A stretch of 16,984 nt of DNA from Willaertia magna. Lineage: Eukaryota; Heterolobosea; Eutetramitea; Acrasida; Naegleriidae. The stretch spans positions 1 through 16,984 of the forward strand of contig CADWAF010001291.1 of the NCBI GenBank assembly GCA_902984215.1, written 5' to 3'. The translations under genes and the position numbers were made by a program. Positions 1 through 7,171 of this stretch are shown one piece after another. Position 1 is the first letter of the stretch. Every line of letters starts with the position of its first letter. The notes under the pieces were generated by a model, which had not been told where the DNA came from, did no database searches, and was given only the letters and a program-made list of their open reading frames with translations.

Positions 1-194
1 TAAATATTATCTTTCATCATTAATTCAAACATTGATTTATTTGTCATTGCCAAATAAACATAATCTTTAAAATCATTAAAAAATTGTGCAATTTCAGAAA
101 TAATATCATAAGTAAACAATAATAATCTTTCCGACTCAACAACCTTTCGTTTCTTTAGTAGCGGTTGCTGTTTTTCTTCATCATGTTCGGACAT
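1..194 (-). CDS. F-box/LRR protein, 5' end only (left copy)
   Basis: The ATG is at 194-192 and the frame is open to the window edge (64 codons plus 2 nt). The visible protein starts MSEHDEEKQQPLLKKRKVVE, a charged leader with a basic LKKRK patch. An F-box-like helical segment follows at about residues 24-60 (LLLFTYDIISEIAQ, later LAMTNKSMFELM). It matches the start of the right-hand gene at 15902 over all 194 nt without an indel. There are four substitutions: His CAT/CAC, Glu GAG/GAA and Leu TTG/TTA are silent, and Phe/Tyr in the F-box is not. The leucine-rich part expected from the right copy lies outside the window. F-box proteins usually recruit substrates to SCF ubiquitin ligases; that role is inferred from the family. 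Whether this copy is intact beyond the edge cannot be seen. Confidence 0.8.
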   Translation of the reverse strand, partial: MSEHDEEKQQPLLKKRKVVESERLLLFTYDIISEIAQFFNDFKDYVYLAMTNKSMFELMMKDNI

Positions 195-250
195 TTTTTT
201 TTCTTGGTTTACCGGTTGACAGAGTTGCTTGGGATTAATTAAGGTTAAAT

Positions 251-362
251 TGAGTAAATGATAATCTCACTAACGCAATCATTTCCACTTAAAATAAAAT
301 GATCATTACTTAAATAATGAAATCCCAACGTAATAAATTTTTCTTTATTTCAAATGCTTTAC
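251..362 (-). pseudogene. Relic of the 3' end of the nuclease-like gene
   Basis: On the minus strand this is a degraded copy of 15483-15602, the last 40 or so codons of the 909-residue gene. Three blocks are nearly identical: GTAAAGCATTTGA, a 28-nt run beginning GGATTTCATT, and a 30-nt run beginning TTGCGTTAGT. Between them the left copy has lost several bases after the first block and two bases inside the Gly-Asn-Asp-Ile stretch, which shifts the frame. The stop codon TAA has become TTT. No homology is visible upstream of 362, where the catalytic-looking residues would be, so this fragment cannot encode the domain. Confidence 0.9.
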
Positions 363-383
363 AAAACTTAACGGGCGTTAGCT

Positions 384-395
384 GTCAACGTTGAC
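384..395. promoter_or_regulatory. 12-bp perfect palindrome upstream of the amine oxidase gene
   Basis: GTCAACGTTGAC is its own reverse complement and lies 54 nt before the ATG at 450. A second small dyad, AACG-GG-CGTT, sits at 370-379. Both are GC-rich islands in AT-rich sequence, between the nuclease relic and the amine oxidase start. They could bind a dimeric regulator. No known motif is recognised and the role is a guess. Confidence 0.3.
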
Positions 396-399
396 GATT

Positions 400-449
400 T
401 GAAAAATATAATAAATATATATAATATATTATATAAATAAAAATTAAAA
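400..449 (+). promoter_or_regulatory. AT-only leader before the amine oxidase start
   Basis: From about 401 to 449 the sequence is almost only A and T, with several TATATA runs, ending in AAATTAAAAATG. An A-rich run directly before the ATG is common to most plus-strand starts in this window (7172, 11871, 12875). A TATA-type promoter is plausible but no start site can be placed. Confidence 0.3.
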
Positions 450-2052
450 ATGACTGGCAAGTTATTTGATGTAGTTATTATCGGAAGGTAAGGAGACAAT
501 AATGAATATTAACAACAACAAATTAAATCCTTTATTAATTAATGAATAATACTTGAATGAAAATATTGTAGCGGTCTTGCCGGAATTTCAAGTGCAAAAA
601 CCATTGAAAAATTATTACCAAATAAAAAGATCTTACTGCTAGAAGGAAGAGATAGAATCGGAGGAAGAACTCATTCCATTTGTGTAAATGATGATCATCT
701 TAATAAAGAAATTTTAAAAGTAGATCGTTCCAAACATTGGATAGATTGTGGAGCTAGTTGGATAGAATGTTATGATAAGAATGTACTCTATCAAGAAGCT
801 AAAGAAAGAGATTTTCAAGTTGGTTTCAGTAAAGATTGGATGGAAACATCTTATTATGATGAAGATGGTGAAAATGTGACTCGTTCAAGAATGAAAATTA
901 AAGTTAGTGACGCTTGGGAAAAGTCTGTCAAATATGCCGTATTAGATTATACTAACGATAAAAAGAAGAAGGATATTTCTTTAGAGTTATCAATGCAAAA
1001 TTATTTACCAAACTTTGAATTTTTGGCAGCACAAGAAGATAAAAAAGGAATTACTAATCGTTTTTGGAATGCAATGAGAAATTATGCTGAGCATTATGAA
1101 GGAACTGAAATGGAAAATATGAGTACAAAACAGTATGTAGATTGTCCAAGGTTAGAGGGAGAGAGTGTTTTCTTTGTTGATACATATGGTCAGTTTTTAA
1201 GGCAATTAGCTTCCGAATTGACTAATACAACGATTAAGGTTTCAGAATCAGTATGTGAAATTAAGTATTTAGAAGAGTTAGAACAAATTGAGGTAGTGAC
1301 AAGGTCTGGATTGACTGTGACTTGTGACTATTGTATTTGTACTGCTCCTCTTGGTGTTTTGAGGCAAAAAGAGCCAACTGTTTCTTCTATTAACTTTACA
1401 CCAAAATTATCAGAAGAGAAACAAGAAGCTTTAGGACATATAGGATTTGGATTATTAGATAAAGTGATTCTTCAATTTGAGAAAAGGTTTTGGGGCGAAT
1501 CAGAATCTGGAATGTTCTTCATGTCAGAGAATTACAACAATAACCCAATAGCTTGGAGTTTATCTTATTATGACGATAAAATTGTTGAAAATGAAAGAAA
1601 GCCAACCTTAATGTGGTTTTATTCTGGAAATAGAGCCATAGAAATGGAAAAGAAAGAAGATGAGGAAGTAATTAATGAATTAATTGCCTTTTTACAAAAA
1701 GCATATCCTCAACATAAAGAAGAAATTCCTAAACTTTTAATTAGAAATCCTGGTCCTATAATTACTCGTTGGTACACTGATCCTTTTAGTTTGGGAAGTT
1801 ATACACATGGCAATACCAATACTACAATGAGTGTAATCAAGAAACTTGCTAAACCAGAATTTAATGGAAGATTAAGATTTGCTGGAGAACACACGTCAGA
1901 TTATTTTAGTTTTGCTCAGTAAGTAATTGTTTTTACCTCAATTTATATTCTTAAATAATTCTTAATTTAACAAAACAAATTTTACAAAACAAAGTGGTGC
2001 CTATCTCTCTGGTATTAGGGAAGGTAAAAAAGTTTGTGGTTTATTACAATAA
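450..2052 (+). CDS. Flavin-containing amine oxidase (polyamine oxidase/LSD1-like fold), three exons
   Basis: Exons 450-487, 572-1918 and 1995-2052 join in frame into a 480-residue protein, the usual size for the family. It should oxidise an amine with FAD. The first exon ends inside the dinucleotide-binding motif and splicing restores G12-S-G14-L-A-G17. Glu37 is placed to bind the FAD ribose, followed by GRDRIGGRTH (38-47), the second conserved flavin motif. Lys310 in GLLDKVILQF matches the lysine that contacts the flavin in LSD1 and polyamine oxidases. The C-terminal FAD motif FAGEHTS (449-455) is followed by FAHGAYLSGIREGKK, which appears only after removing the second intron. There is no signal peptide and no SWIRM or tower domain, so a soluble polyamine-type oxidase is more likely than a histone demethylase. 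The substrate is not deducible. Confidence 0.92.
488..571 (+). other. Intron 1 of the amine oxidase gene
   Basis: 84 nt, donor GTAAGG and acceptor TTGTAG. It splits the Ser codon (AG|C) of the FAD-binding GSGLAG motif. It is very AT-rich, in contrast to the flanking coding sequence. Removing it restores an uninterrupted frame from 450 into the large exon. Confidence 0.9.
1919..1994 (+). other. Intron 2 of the amine oxidase gene
   Basis: 76 nt, consensus donor GTAAGT and acceptor ACAAAG. Without splicing the frame stops at 1920-1922, just before the family's conserved HGAYLSG segment. With splicing, CA|T gives His and the motif reads FAHGAYLSGIREG. Confidence 0.9.
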
Positions 2053-2080
2053 TAATAATAAATATCATTCTTTTGAAAAG

Positions 2081-2173
2081 ATGACGACAATGACAACCAC
2101 ATTTGCACTTAGCGATAAATTTCCCGCCAAAAGAAAGTACGAAAAAAAAAATCAACAACAAAACAACCAGTAA
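2081..2173 (+). other. In-frame upstream ORF ending directly at the next ATG
   Basis: A 30-codon frame starts at ATG 2081 and ends with TAA at 2171-2173. The ATG of the coiled-coil gene follows at once at 2174, in the same frame. The peptide is basic and Thr/Gln/Asn-rich (MTTMTTTFALSDKFPAK then a Lys/Gln/Asn tail). It may be a regulatory upstream ORF allowing reinitiation, or an N-terminal extension reached by readthrough or splicing. The sequence alone does not decide. Confidence 0.4.
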
Positions 2174-3883
2174 ATGGATTTCCAATCGCCGTCCTCTCCA
2201 ATATCATCTTCTCGTAGAAGGATGACCAACAATATTTTAAATAATATGATGAACAATAATAGCAATAACAATAATTCAAGTAATAGTGTAGGAGGATATC
2301 TTTTAAATGGCAATACAAGTGGAAATAATTCTTCAAATAATTATTATGAGTTAGATAATTATTCTCCACAGAAACAACAAGATAATAATGTAAAAACATT
2401 TACTACTATGAAAAGAAAATCTCCTCAAGTGAATAATCAATATTTCTCAAGTAATAATCATTCACCTAACAATAGCCAAGTGGCCTTTAACAATAATGGA
2501 TTTTCGGGAATGAGGGAAGACTCATCCTTAAATAAAAATAAATATTTAACTAATGTGTACACTAAAAAGATACAACGATTGGAAAATGAGAAAAAACAAT
2601 TACAAAATCAATTATATTCAGAACAAGAATATTTAAATAAGGTTATTATAGAATTAGTTCAGGATAAAGCTCAAGAATTAAAATTAGAAGAACAACAAGG
2701 ACAGAATTTAATGGATATAGTTTCCAGTAGAACAACAATAGGAAGACTGAAACGAGAGATTGCAAGTAAAGATGAAAAGATAAGCGTTTTAGAAAAGGAA
2801 AGGGATGATTTAGTTAAACAAATAGAAGAATTAGTTAACTTAAATGAAGAATTAAATAATCAAGTATTTAAATTATCGGAAACAAGAGAGGTAAATCAAA
2901 ATACTGATAAAATTAAAAGTGACAAGATTACAAATTTAATTCAAGAAAATGAAGCCTTAAAAGAAAATTATAACAAACTTTTGAATGAAAATAATGAATT
3001 AAAAAGAACTTTAAATCATTATGAAAAAGATAATAATCAAGTGAATAATAAGTGCGAATATTTAGAAGATGAAAGAGATGATTTAAATAAGCAATTGAAT
3101 AATTTAAATAATCTAAATAGAAATTATAAAAATGAAATTACATCATTAAAAGATAAGTTAAGTAGAGCAGAAGAAGAGATAGTTCAAAGAAATGAAGAAT
3201 ATGAAGAATTATCAAAAGTTCAAGAAGAATTATTAAGGGCTATAGAAGAAGAGAAGAGAAAGGTAATGGAATATTCAAAATTACAGAACTCTAGTTCCTA
3301 TAACAAAGATAAACTCATAAAAGATAATGAAAGGTTAGAATTACTTGTTGAGAAGTTAATGACAGATCAGAAACGATACCAACAAGAAATGTTAGAGTAT
3401 AAACAGCAATCTGGTGAGATGTTTGAAAAAAGGGAAGCTGAATTGTTGGCAGAGATAAATGATTTGAAAAAAGATTTAAATCAAACTAGGGATGAATTAC
3501 AACAAGAAAGTAATAACCTTAAGGAAACAGAACAAAACCTTCAATATAAAATATCACAATTGACTAATGACTTGAGAGATCAAATTGAAACGTATCAACA
3601 AAGACACAACGAATGGAATCAAGAGGAATTAAAGTTGAAATCTAAATATCAACAACAAATTTCAAAACTAAAGAAAGAGTTGCAGTCTTGCTATGATATG
3701 ATTAAGGCATTAAAAGAGGCAAACAAGAAACTTGAAGATAATTTTGCACAACACTTAAAGATTGTTGCTGTTCTAGAACAAAAATTAGATAGAGAAAAAT
3801 TTGAAAAGAGTGAGTTAAAGGAACAAGTAGAAATACTGAAAGTTAAAATTCCAAAAATGTTTAAATCAAATAATAAACAATAA
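2174..3883 (+). CDS. Long coiled-coil protein, function unknown
   Basis: 569 residues in one exon. Residues 1-125 are low complexity, rich in Asn and Ser, with Ser-Pro sites (QSPSSP, YSPQ, KSPQ) that could be phosphorylated. From about 126 to 560 the sequence is continuous heptad-like coiled coil, rich in Glu, Lys, Leu, Gln and Asn, with very few Pro or Gly residues. There is no motor, kinase or membrane segment. Such proteins are usually structural or scaffolding, for instance in cytoskeleton or centrosome-like assemblies, but coiled coils resemble one another and no family can be named. The start at 2174 is the first ATG after an in-frame stop; ATG 2222 is a possible later start. It lies 121 nt downstream of the amine oxidase on the same strand. 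Confidence 0.85.
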   Translation: MDFQSPSSPISSSRRRMTNNILNNMMNNNSNNNNSSNSVGGYLLNGNTSGNNSSNNYYELDNYSPQKQQDNNVKTFTTMKRKSPQVNNQYFSSNNHSPNNSQVAFNNNGFSGMREDSSLNKNKYLTNVYTKKIQRLENEKKQLQNQLYSEQEYLNKVIIELVQDKAQELKLEEQQGQNLMDIVSSRTTIGRLKREIASKDEKISVLEKERDDLVKQIEELVNLNEELNNQVFKLSETREVNQNTDKIKSDKITNLIQENEALKENYNKLLNENNELKRTLNHYEKDNNQVNNKCEYLEDERDDLNKQLNNLNNLNRNYKNEITSLKDKLSRAEEEIVQRNEEYEELSKVQEELLRAIEEEKRKVMEYSKLQNSSSYNKDKLIKDNERLELLVEKLMTDQKRYQQEMLEYKQQSGEMFEKREAELLAEINDLKKDLNQTRDELQQESNNLKETEQNLQYKISQLTNDLRDQIETYQQRHNEWNQEELKLKSKYQQQISKLKKELQSCYDMIKALKEANKKLEDNFAQHLKIVAVLEQKLDREKFEKSELKEQVEILKVKIPKMFKSNNKQ

Positions 3884-4188
3884 TGGAGATAACAAGATTG
3901 TACTATAGCAATATAATTCATTTAATTAAATTCAATATCCATAAATGCTTTGGCGTGCAATAATATCTTCATAGTCTTTCTCATTACTATATTTATCCTC
4001 CCATTTCTTTTGTAATTCTGACAATAACCTTTGAAGAGAACAATTCAGACATTTTGTAGTTTAAATATAAGGAGTATTAATGGGTCTACGTGACAAAACT
4101 TCTTTATTTAAGGGAATATTATCATAGGGTTTTGTAAAACGGATTATTCTTTAATTTATTTTTAAATATTAATCGTTAAAAGAGCTAG
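3884..4188. other. Gap between convergent genes with a duplicated gene scrap
   Basis: This holds the 3' flank of the coiled-coil gene and that of the RCC1-like relic, which point at each other. On the minus strand, 3932-3951 is identical over 20 nt to 4256-4275 in the RCC1-like gene, coding KAFMDIEFN here against KAFMDIDFVF there. A second minus-strand frame ending at 3932 reads LLSELQKKWEDKYSNEKDY and could be a small terminal exon, but no splice partner is clear. The remainder to 4188 is AT-rich with no gene seen. Confidence 0.5.
3932..3951. repeat. 20-nt exact direct repeat, partner at 4256-4275
   Basis: The two copies are 324 nt apart in the same orientation. The partner lies near the 3' end of the RCC1-like gene. 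Weaker similarity continues toward the 5' side of the minus strand (LLHAKAFMDI against LFQTKAFMDI). This suggests a partial tandem duplication that has decayed. Confidence 0.7.
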
Positions 4189-5039
4189 CTATTTGTGTCT
4201 AAAAAAGTTTACAATATTTTGTAAAACACCTGTACTTTTGCTTTTAAACACAAAGTCAATATCCATAAATGCTTTAGTCTGAAATAATTTAAGTTGTTGT
4301 AAAGGTATTTCTTTTCTTTCACAAAAGATTAATGTAATTTCTTGAGACATCATGACATGTACAATTGGTAACTCAGTTTTAACAACCACATTTTTTTCTC
4401 TAGGTGAGTCATCTTCCCAATTTAAACCTTCTGTGGTAATGTTTAATTCATAACCAGTGTACAATCCAACGTCATTAGTAGAATAAGTACCACTAACCAG
4501 AGTTTTCACTTCTCCATTCAATCCTTTCGTTTCTGGTTTTAACTCATGTTCATTTACACTAGGTTCATCGATGGCATATAAAATTCCACTTTTAGAAATA
4601 GCAAGACCTCTATCCCAAGAACTTCCAATAGAATTACATGGCTCACAAGGAATATATTCAATTGAACAGTCTTTACATTTGGTTGCCGTTGTTTTAAATA
4701 TTTTCTTCCACTTAAAACATAGGATCCGTATTTAAGATCTCCAAATAAATAACATTTAGAATAATTGGTGATTAATATTAAATGTTGTAAGCCACATGTA
4801 ACAAATTTTATTGTTTCATTCTTTTGTAATGGAATGGGAATGTTATCTTTTGTAAACTTTATAAATTTTGGAAATGTTGATTTAGTTGCATATAATTTAT
4901 TTAATTTTTCTCCTAACATTAATGCACCTTTTGTTGATTTTCCAGATAAATAAATTTCAAAATTATTTGAGCGGTCAAAATTTTCATTAATTTTTGAAGG
5001 AATTAAAAATTGTCCTTCTTCTTTCAGTTCTTGTGACAT
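4189..5039 (-). pseudogene. RCC1-like repeat gene broken by one frameshift
   Basis: The ATG at 5039 opens a frame with RCC1-type strands: FEIYLSGKSTKGALMLG at about 27-43 and VTCGLQHLILITNYSK followed by CYLFGDLKYG at about 79-105. The coherent reading then moves to another frame near 4690-4731. It continues CFKWKKIFKTTATKCKDC, later SSWDRGLAISKSGILYAIDE, and ends at 4189 after KAFMDIDFVFKSK. About 283 codons carry no other break. A one-base deletion (or two-base gain) explains it. No donor/acceptor pair of realistic length gives the needed remainder. RCC1 propellers normally have seven blades over some 400 residues, so this is also short. A CxxC-x6-CxxC cluster at 4636-4677 is not typical of RCC1. 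It could instead be a live gene with an assembly error. Confidence 0.6.
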
Positions 5040-5507
5040 TTTTTTATTAATTAGTTTTTACAAAGACAATTTGAGCCAGACTTTCGTCCACGATAAATTA
5101 TTGTGTATTTCGCCAAGAATCGAACCCAGGTTGATTGTTTGCTGTTGAATTTTTAATAATAAATCAGAGCTATGAACTCTCAGTGCATCCAGTATGGTTT
5201 TATTTATAATTTTCAAAAACTTCTTAATGTTTAGAATTTTATTAACTTTTTTTAAAGGATTTTACAAAGAAACGTGTTTTATATAATTTATTTAATTTTT
5301 CCAACCTTTTATCAATCCATGCTAGTTACTTAATGGGTGGTTGGCTGTCTTAATAAATATTGTTGTGTTACCAGTAATAGTGTTAGGTTGTTTATTGTAC
5401 AATAATAAATCTTAATTGGATGAAGAATCACTTACCTTAGTTCATATTTATTTCACAACACGTGGCGTTAATTACAAAACATTAAAACTTTGTTTACAAA
5501 TAATAAA
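5040..5507. other. Intergenic region, no gene seen
   Basis: It lies between two minus-strand genes, so it should hold the RCC1-like gene's promoter and the 3' flank of the DUF5765-like gene. It contains an isolated tRNA B-box-like word (minus strand, 5118-5127) without a foldable tRNA, and one arm of the 17-nt inverted repeat described separately. Otherwise it is AT-rich with no open frame of interest. Confidence 0.5.
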
Positions 5508-5522
5508 TTAAGATTTATTATT
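5401..5522. repeat. 17-nt perfect inverted repeat at the 3' end of the membrane-protein gene
   Basis: AATAATAAATCTTAATT at 5401-5417 is the exact reverse complement of 5506-5522, with 88 nt between. In the minus-strand transcript the first arm covers the last codons and the stop codon (5508-5510) and the second lies in the 3' untranslated region. It could fold into an AU-only stem around the stop, or mark a small inverted duplication. Confidence 0.55.
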
Positions 5523-6503
5523 ATTTACAACCACATTATCGTCCACTTCTCTAACATTAGAATTAGCATTAATATCTTCACTGCCACCTCCATCTACTTT
5601 TTTTACTTTTTTTTCTTTTTTGACAAACAAACTTTCGTCGCAATGAAATCTGTTCGAATCTATAAACGCACCAAAATAAGGAATAACTAAAAATGGAACA
5701 GAAATTAAACACCAATAAGATGGTGTTTCATGTAAAATTCCATTAAAACCACAATACATTAAAGCAATTAACCAACCTGCAGCCACATTTATTCCCGTTA
5801 AATAATTCTTTCCAAAAAAGTCATTGTTTGAATGTTTTCTAAAAAAATGGGGGAAAATACCGGTAAACGCCCAACCGAACCAATGCGGAGTATAACCCCA
5901 TAATCTATGATAAGGAAACATCCAATAAAGGTGATTAGGTCCTTGTGATGAACATAATGTTGGGCTTAAATTTTGCATTTCAATGCCATTAATGCTTACA
6001 GTGTTTACAATGGTATTATTAAAATTAAAATTTGTATTATTTTGATAAAGAAAATAATTATTATAAATTTCATTATTATTTTTATAAATTAAATTTTCAT
6101 TAAATTTTGGAAAATTAAATAAATTGTAAAAACCAAAAAGTAAAGAAACAGTCATTGTAATTAAAACAATAAAAGAAACCATTAAAGTAAATTTAAATAA
6201 AGTTCTTCCTTTTAAAGTATTTTTTAAACACCAATAATTATGAATTGGTGGTTGAATCCAAATTAAGAAATGTGCAACAAAAGATAAAATTAAATTACTT
6301 GTTGTATTACAAGTATTTATTAAACCAAAATAGTATTGAAAGAATTGTAAACTTTCCATTAAAGTATAAGTTAAATAAAATAAAACTTGTGAAAATTGTC
6401 TTTCTTTATTTATTTTAATTGAAATTAACCATCTTGTTTGATCTATTGTCATTATTAATCCTAAAATGGCAAAACAAAAGGAACTTGTCATTGACCAACA
6501 CAT
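5508..6503 (-). CDS. Multi-pass membrane protein, DUF5765-like
   Basis: 331 residues, one exon. It starts MCWSMTSSFCFAILG, and a Met-Cys-Trp-Ser start leading into a membrane helix is, as I recall, typical of the DUF5765 family of protist and large-DNA-virus membrane proteins. Hydrophobic segments lie at about 7-22, 38-62, 70-86, 104-127, 236-254 and 264-281. Conserved-looking polar/aromatic motifs between them are QPPIHNYWC (84-92) and GPNHLYWMFPYH (188-199). A large Asn-rich loop with several N-x-S/T sites (about 135-180) would face the lumen or outside. The last 40 residues are charged and probably cytosolic. No catalytic function is known for the family. The family name is from memory of its start motif and layout, so treat it as likely rather than certain. 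Confidence 0.75.
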   Translation of the reverse strand: MCWSMTSSFCFAILGLIMTIDQTRWLISIKINKERQFSQVLFYLTYTLMESLQFFQYYFGLINTCNTTSNLILSFVAHFLIWIQPPIHNYWCLKNTLKGRTLFKFTLMVSFIVLITMTVSLLFGFYNLFNFPKFNENLIYKNNNEIYNNYFLYQNNTNFNFNNTIVNTVSINGIEMQNLSPTLCSSQGPNHLYWMFPYHRLWGYTPHWFGWAFTGIFPHFFRKHSNNDFFGKNYLTGINVAAGWLIALMYCGFNGILHETPSYWCLISVPFLVIPYFGAFIDSNRFHCDESLFVKKEKKVKKVDGGGSEDINANSNVREVDDNVVVNNNKS

Positions 6504-7171
6504 TGTAAAGAATTGTTATTTTTAGAATTGTGTTTTGTAATTAAAAGAGCAGTTGTCTTTTTAAAATGTTGTAAAAGGATTAAATATTTGTTAAACAAAT
6601 TTTTTGTAAAACTAATTGTTGTAAATAATAATTATTTGAAATAACCAATGATGAAAGTTGTTTTTTTTTGGTTGTGTTTTTTGTGAAGTGGTTTGTAAAC
6701 TTTGAATTGTTTTTAAAGTCCCTTGTTAGTACTATACTTGTAAAATGTATAAATTTGTAAAGGGAAAATTGTGTAAATTTCCTAAAAATGTTTCGCTGCA
6801 AGTTACAAAAATAGAAAATTGTTAAAAAGAGAAAAATCTCAAATAGTTCTCACTTTGTTTCAAGTAGTATTATTAAACCATAACTTTGAATAATTAATTT
6901 ATTTGAATAAAAAGGTAGTCCTTTTATTGACAATTTGAAAAGTTTTAAATATTTCAAAAACTTACTTTTAAATGTATAAACTTCAAAACATTTGCAATTG
7001 TTTCTTTTATTTTCGAAAATGTTTTATAATTTATACTTTCTTCGCATTGACTCAACAAATAAATGTGACATTTTTTTTCTTGTTTTTACATAATACAATT
7101 TGAGACAAACTCAACGTTTACAATGAAAAATTATTTTACTGTCTAAAACTTAATAAATTTTGTAAAAAAAA
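6504..7171. other. Divergent intergenic region rich in TTGTAAA
   Basis: This separates a minus-strand start at 6503 from a plus-strand start at 7172 and must carry both promoters. Its left half (6504-6800) repeats the word TGTAA about nine times, all in one orientation, many as TTTGTAAA. On the minus strand a 73-codon frame at 6580-6801 is made largely of the same word and is not convincing as a protein. The right half shows only AT-rich sequence. Confidence 0.5.

Larger units (their letters stand above)
1..362 (-). repeat. Left arm of an inverted gene-block duplication
   Basis: Read on the minus strand, this stretch repeats the order found on the plus strand at 15483-16095: the 3' end of the nuclease-like gene, a short spacer, then the start of the F-box/LRR gene. 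Identity is about 98% over the F-box/LRR part and high but gapped over the nuclease part. The spacer is only 56 nt here (195-250) against 297 nt on the right. Shared spacer words include CCTTAATT, GTCAAC followed by CGGT, and CAAGAAAAAA just before the ATG. The arm continues past the window edge. Confidence 0.9.

Noticed and set aside
840..1922. A single-exon amine oxidase starting at Met 840.
   Set aside because: It lacks the FAD-binding N-terminus and the conserved C-terminal segment, both of which are recovered by two consensus introns.
2170..2220. 51-nt intron joining the upstream ORF to the coiled-coil frame.
   Set aside because: Not adopted as the main model: it has weak splice sites, is far more GC-rich than the confirmed introns, and reads as plausible protein (MDFQSPSSPISSSRRR). 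Kept only as an alternative in the findings.
2109..2399. Minus-strand frame opposite the Asn-rich start of the coiled-coil gene.
   Set aside because: Tyr/Leu/Cys-rich shadow of Asn/Ser codons on the other strand.
4712..4719. An 8-nt GT...AG segment that would restore the RCC1-like frame.
   Set aside because: Far too short to be a spliceosomal intron; a single-base indel is simpler.
4683..4725. A 41-nt intron (donor GTGGAA) in the RCC1-like gene with the right frame remainder.
   Set aside because: Non-consensus donor, shorter than the confirmed introns here, and it would remove a segment that reads well as protein in the second frame.
5093..5180. tRNA-like element on the minus strand: B-box-like GGTTCGATTC, an A-box-like TAGCTCTGATT at suitable spacing, and a CAT loop.
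   Set aside because: The acceptor, D and anticodon stems do not pair in any register tried, with or without an intron. At most a decayed tRNA-derived scrap.
6580..6801. 73-codon minus-strand frame in the divergent gap.
   Set aside because: Low complexity, built largely from the repeated TTTACAAA word, no recognisable motif; treated as non-coding sequence with a word bias.
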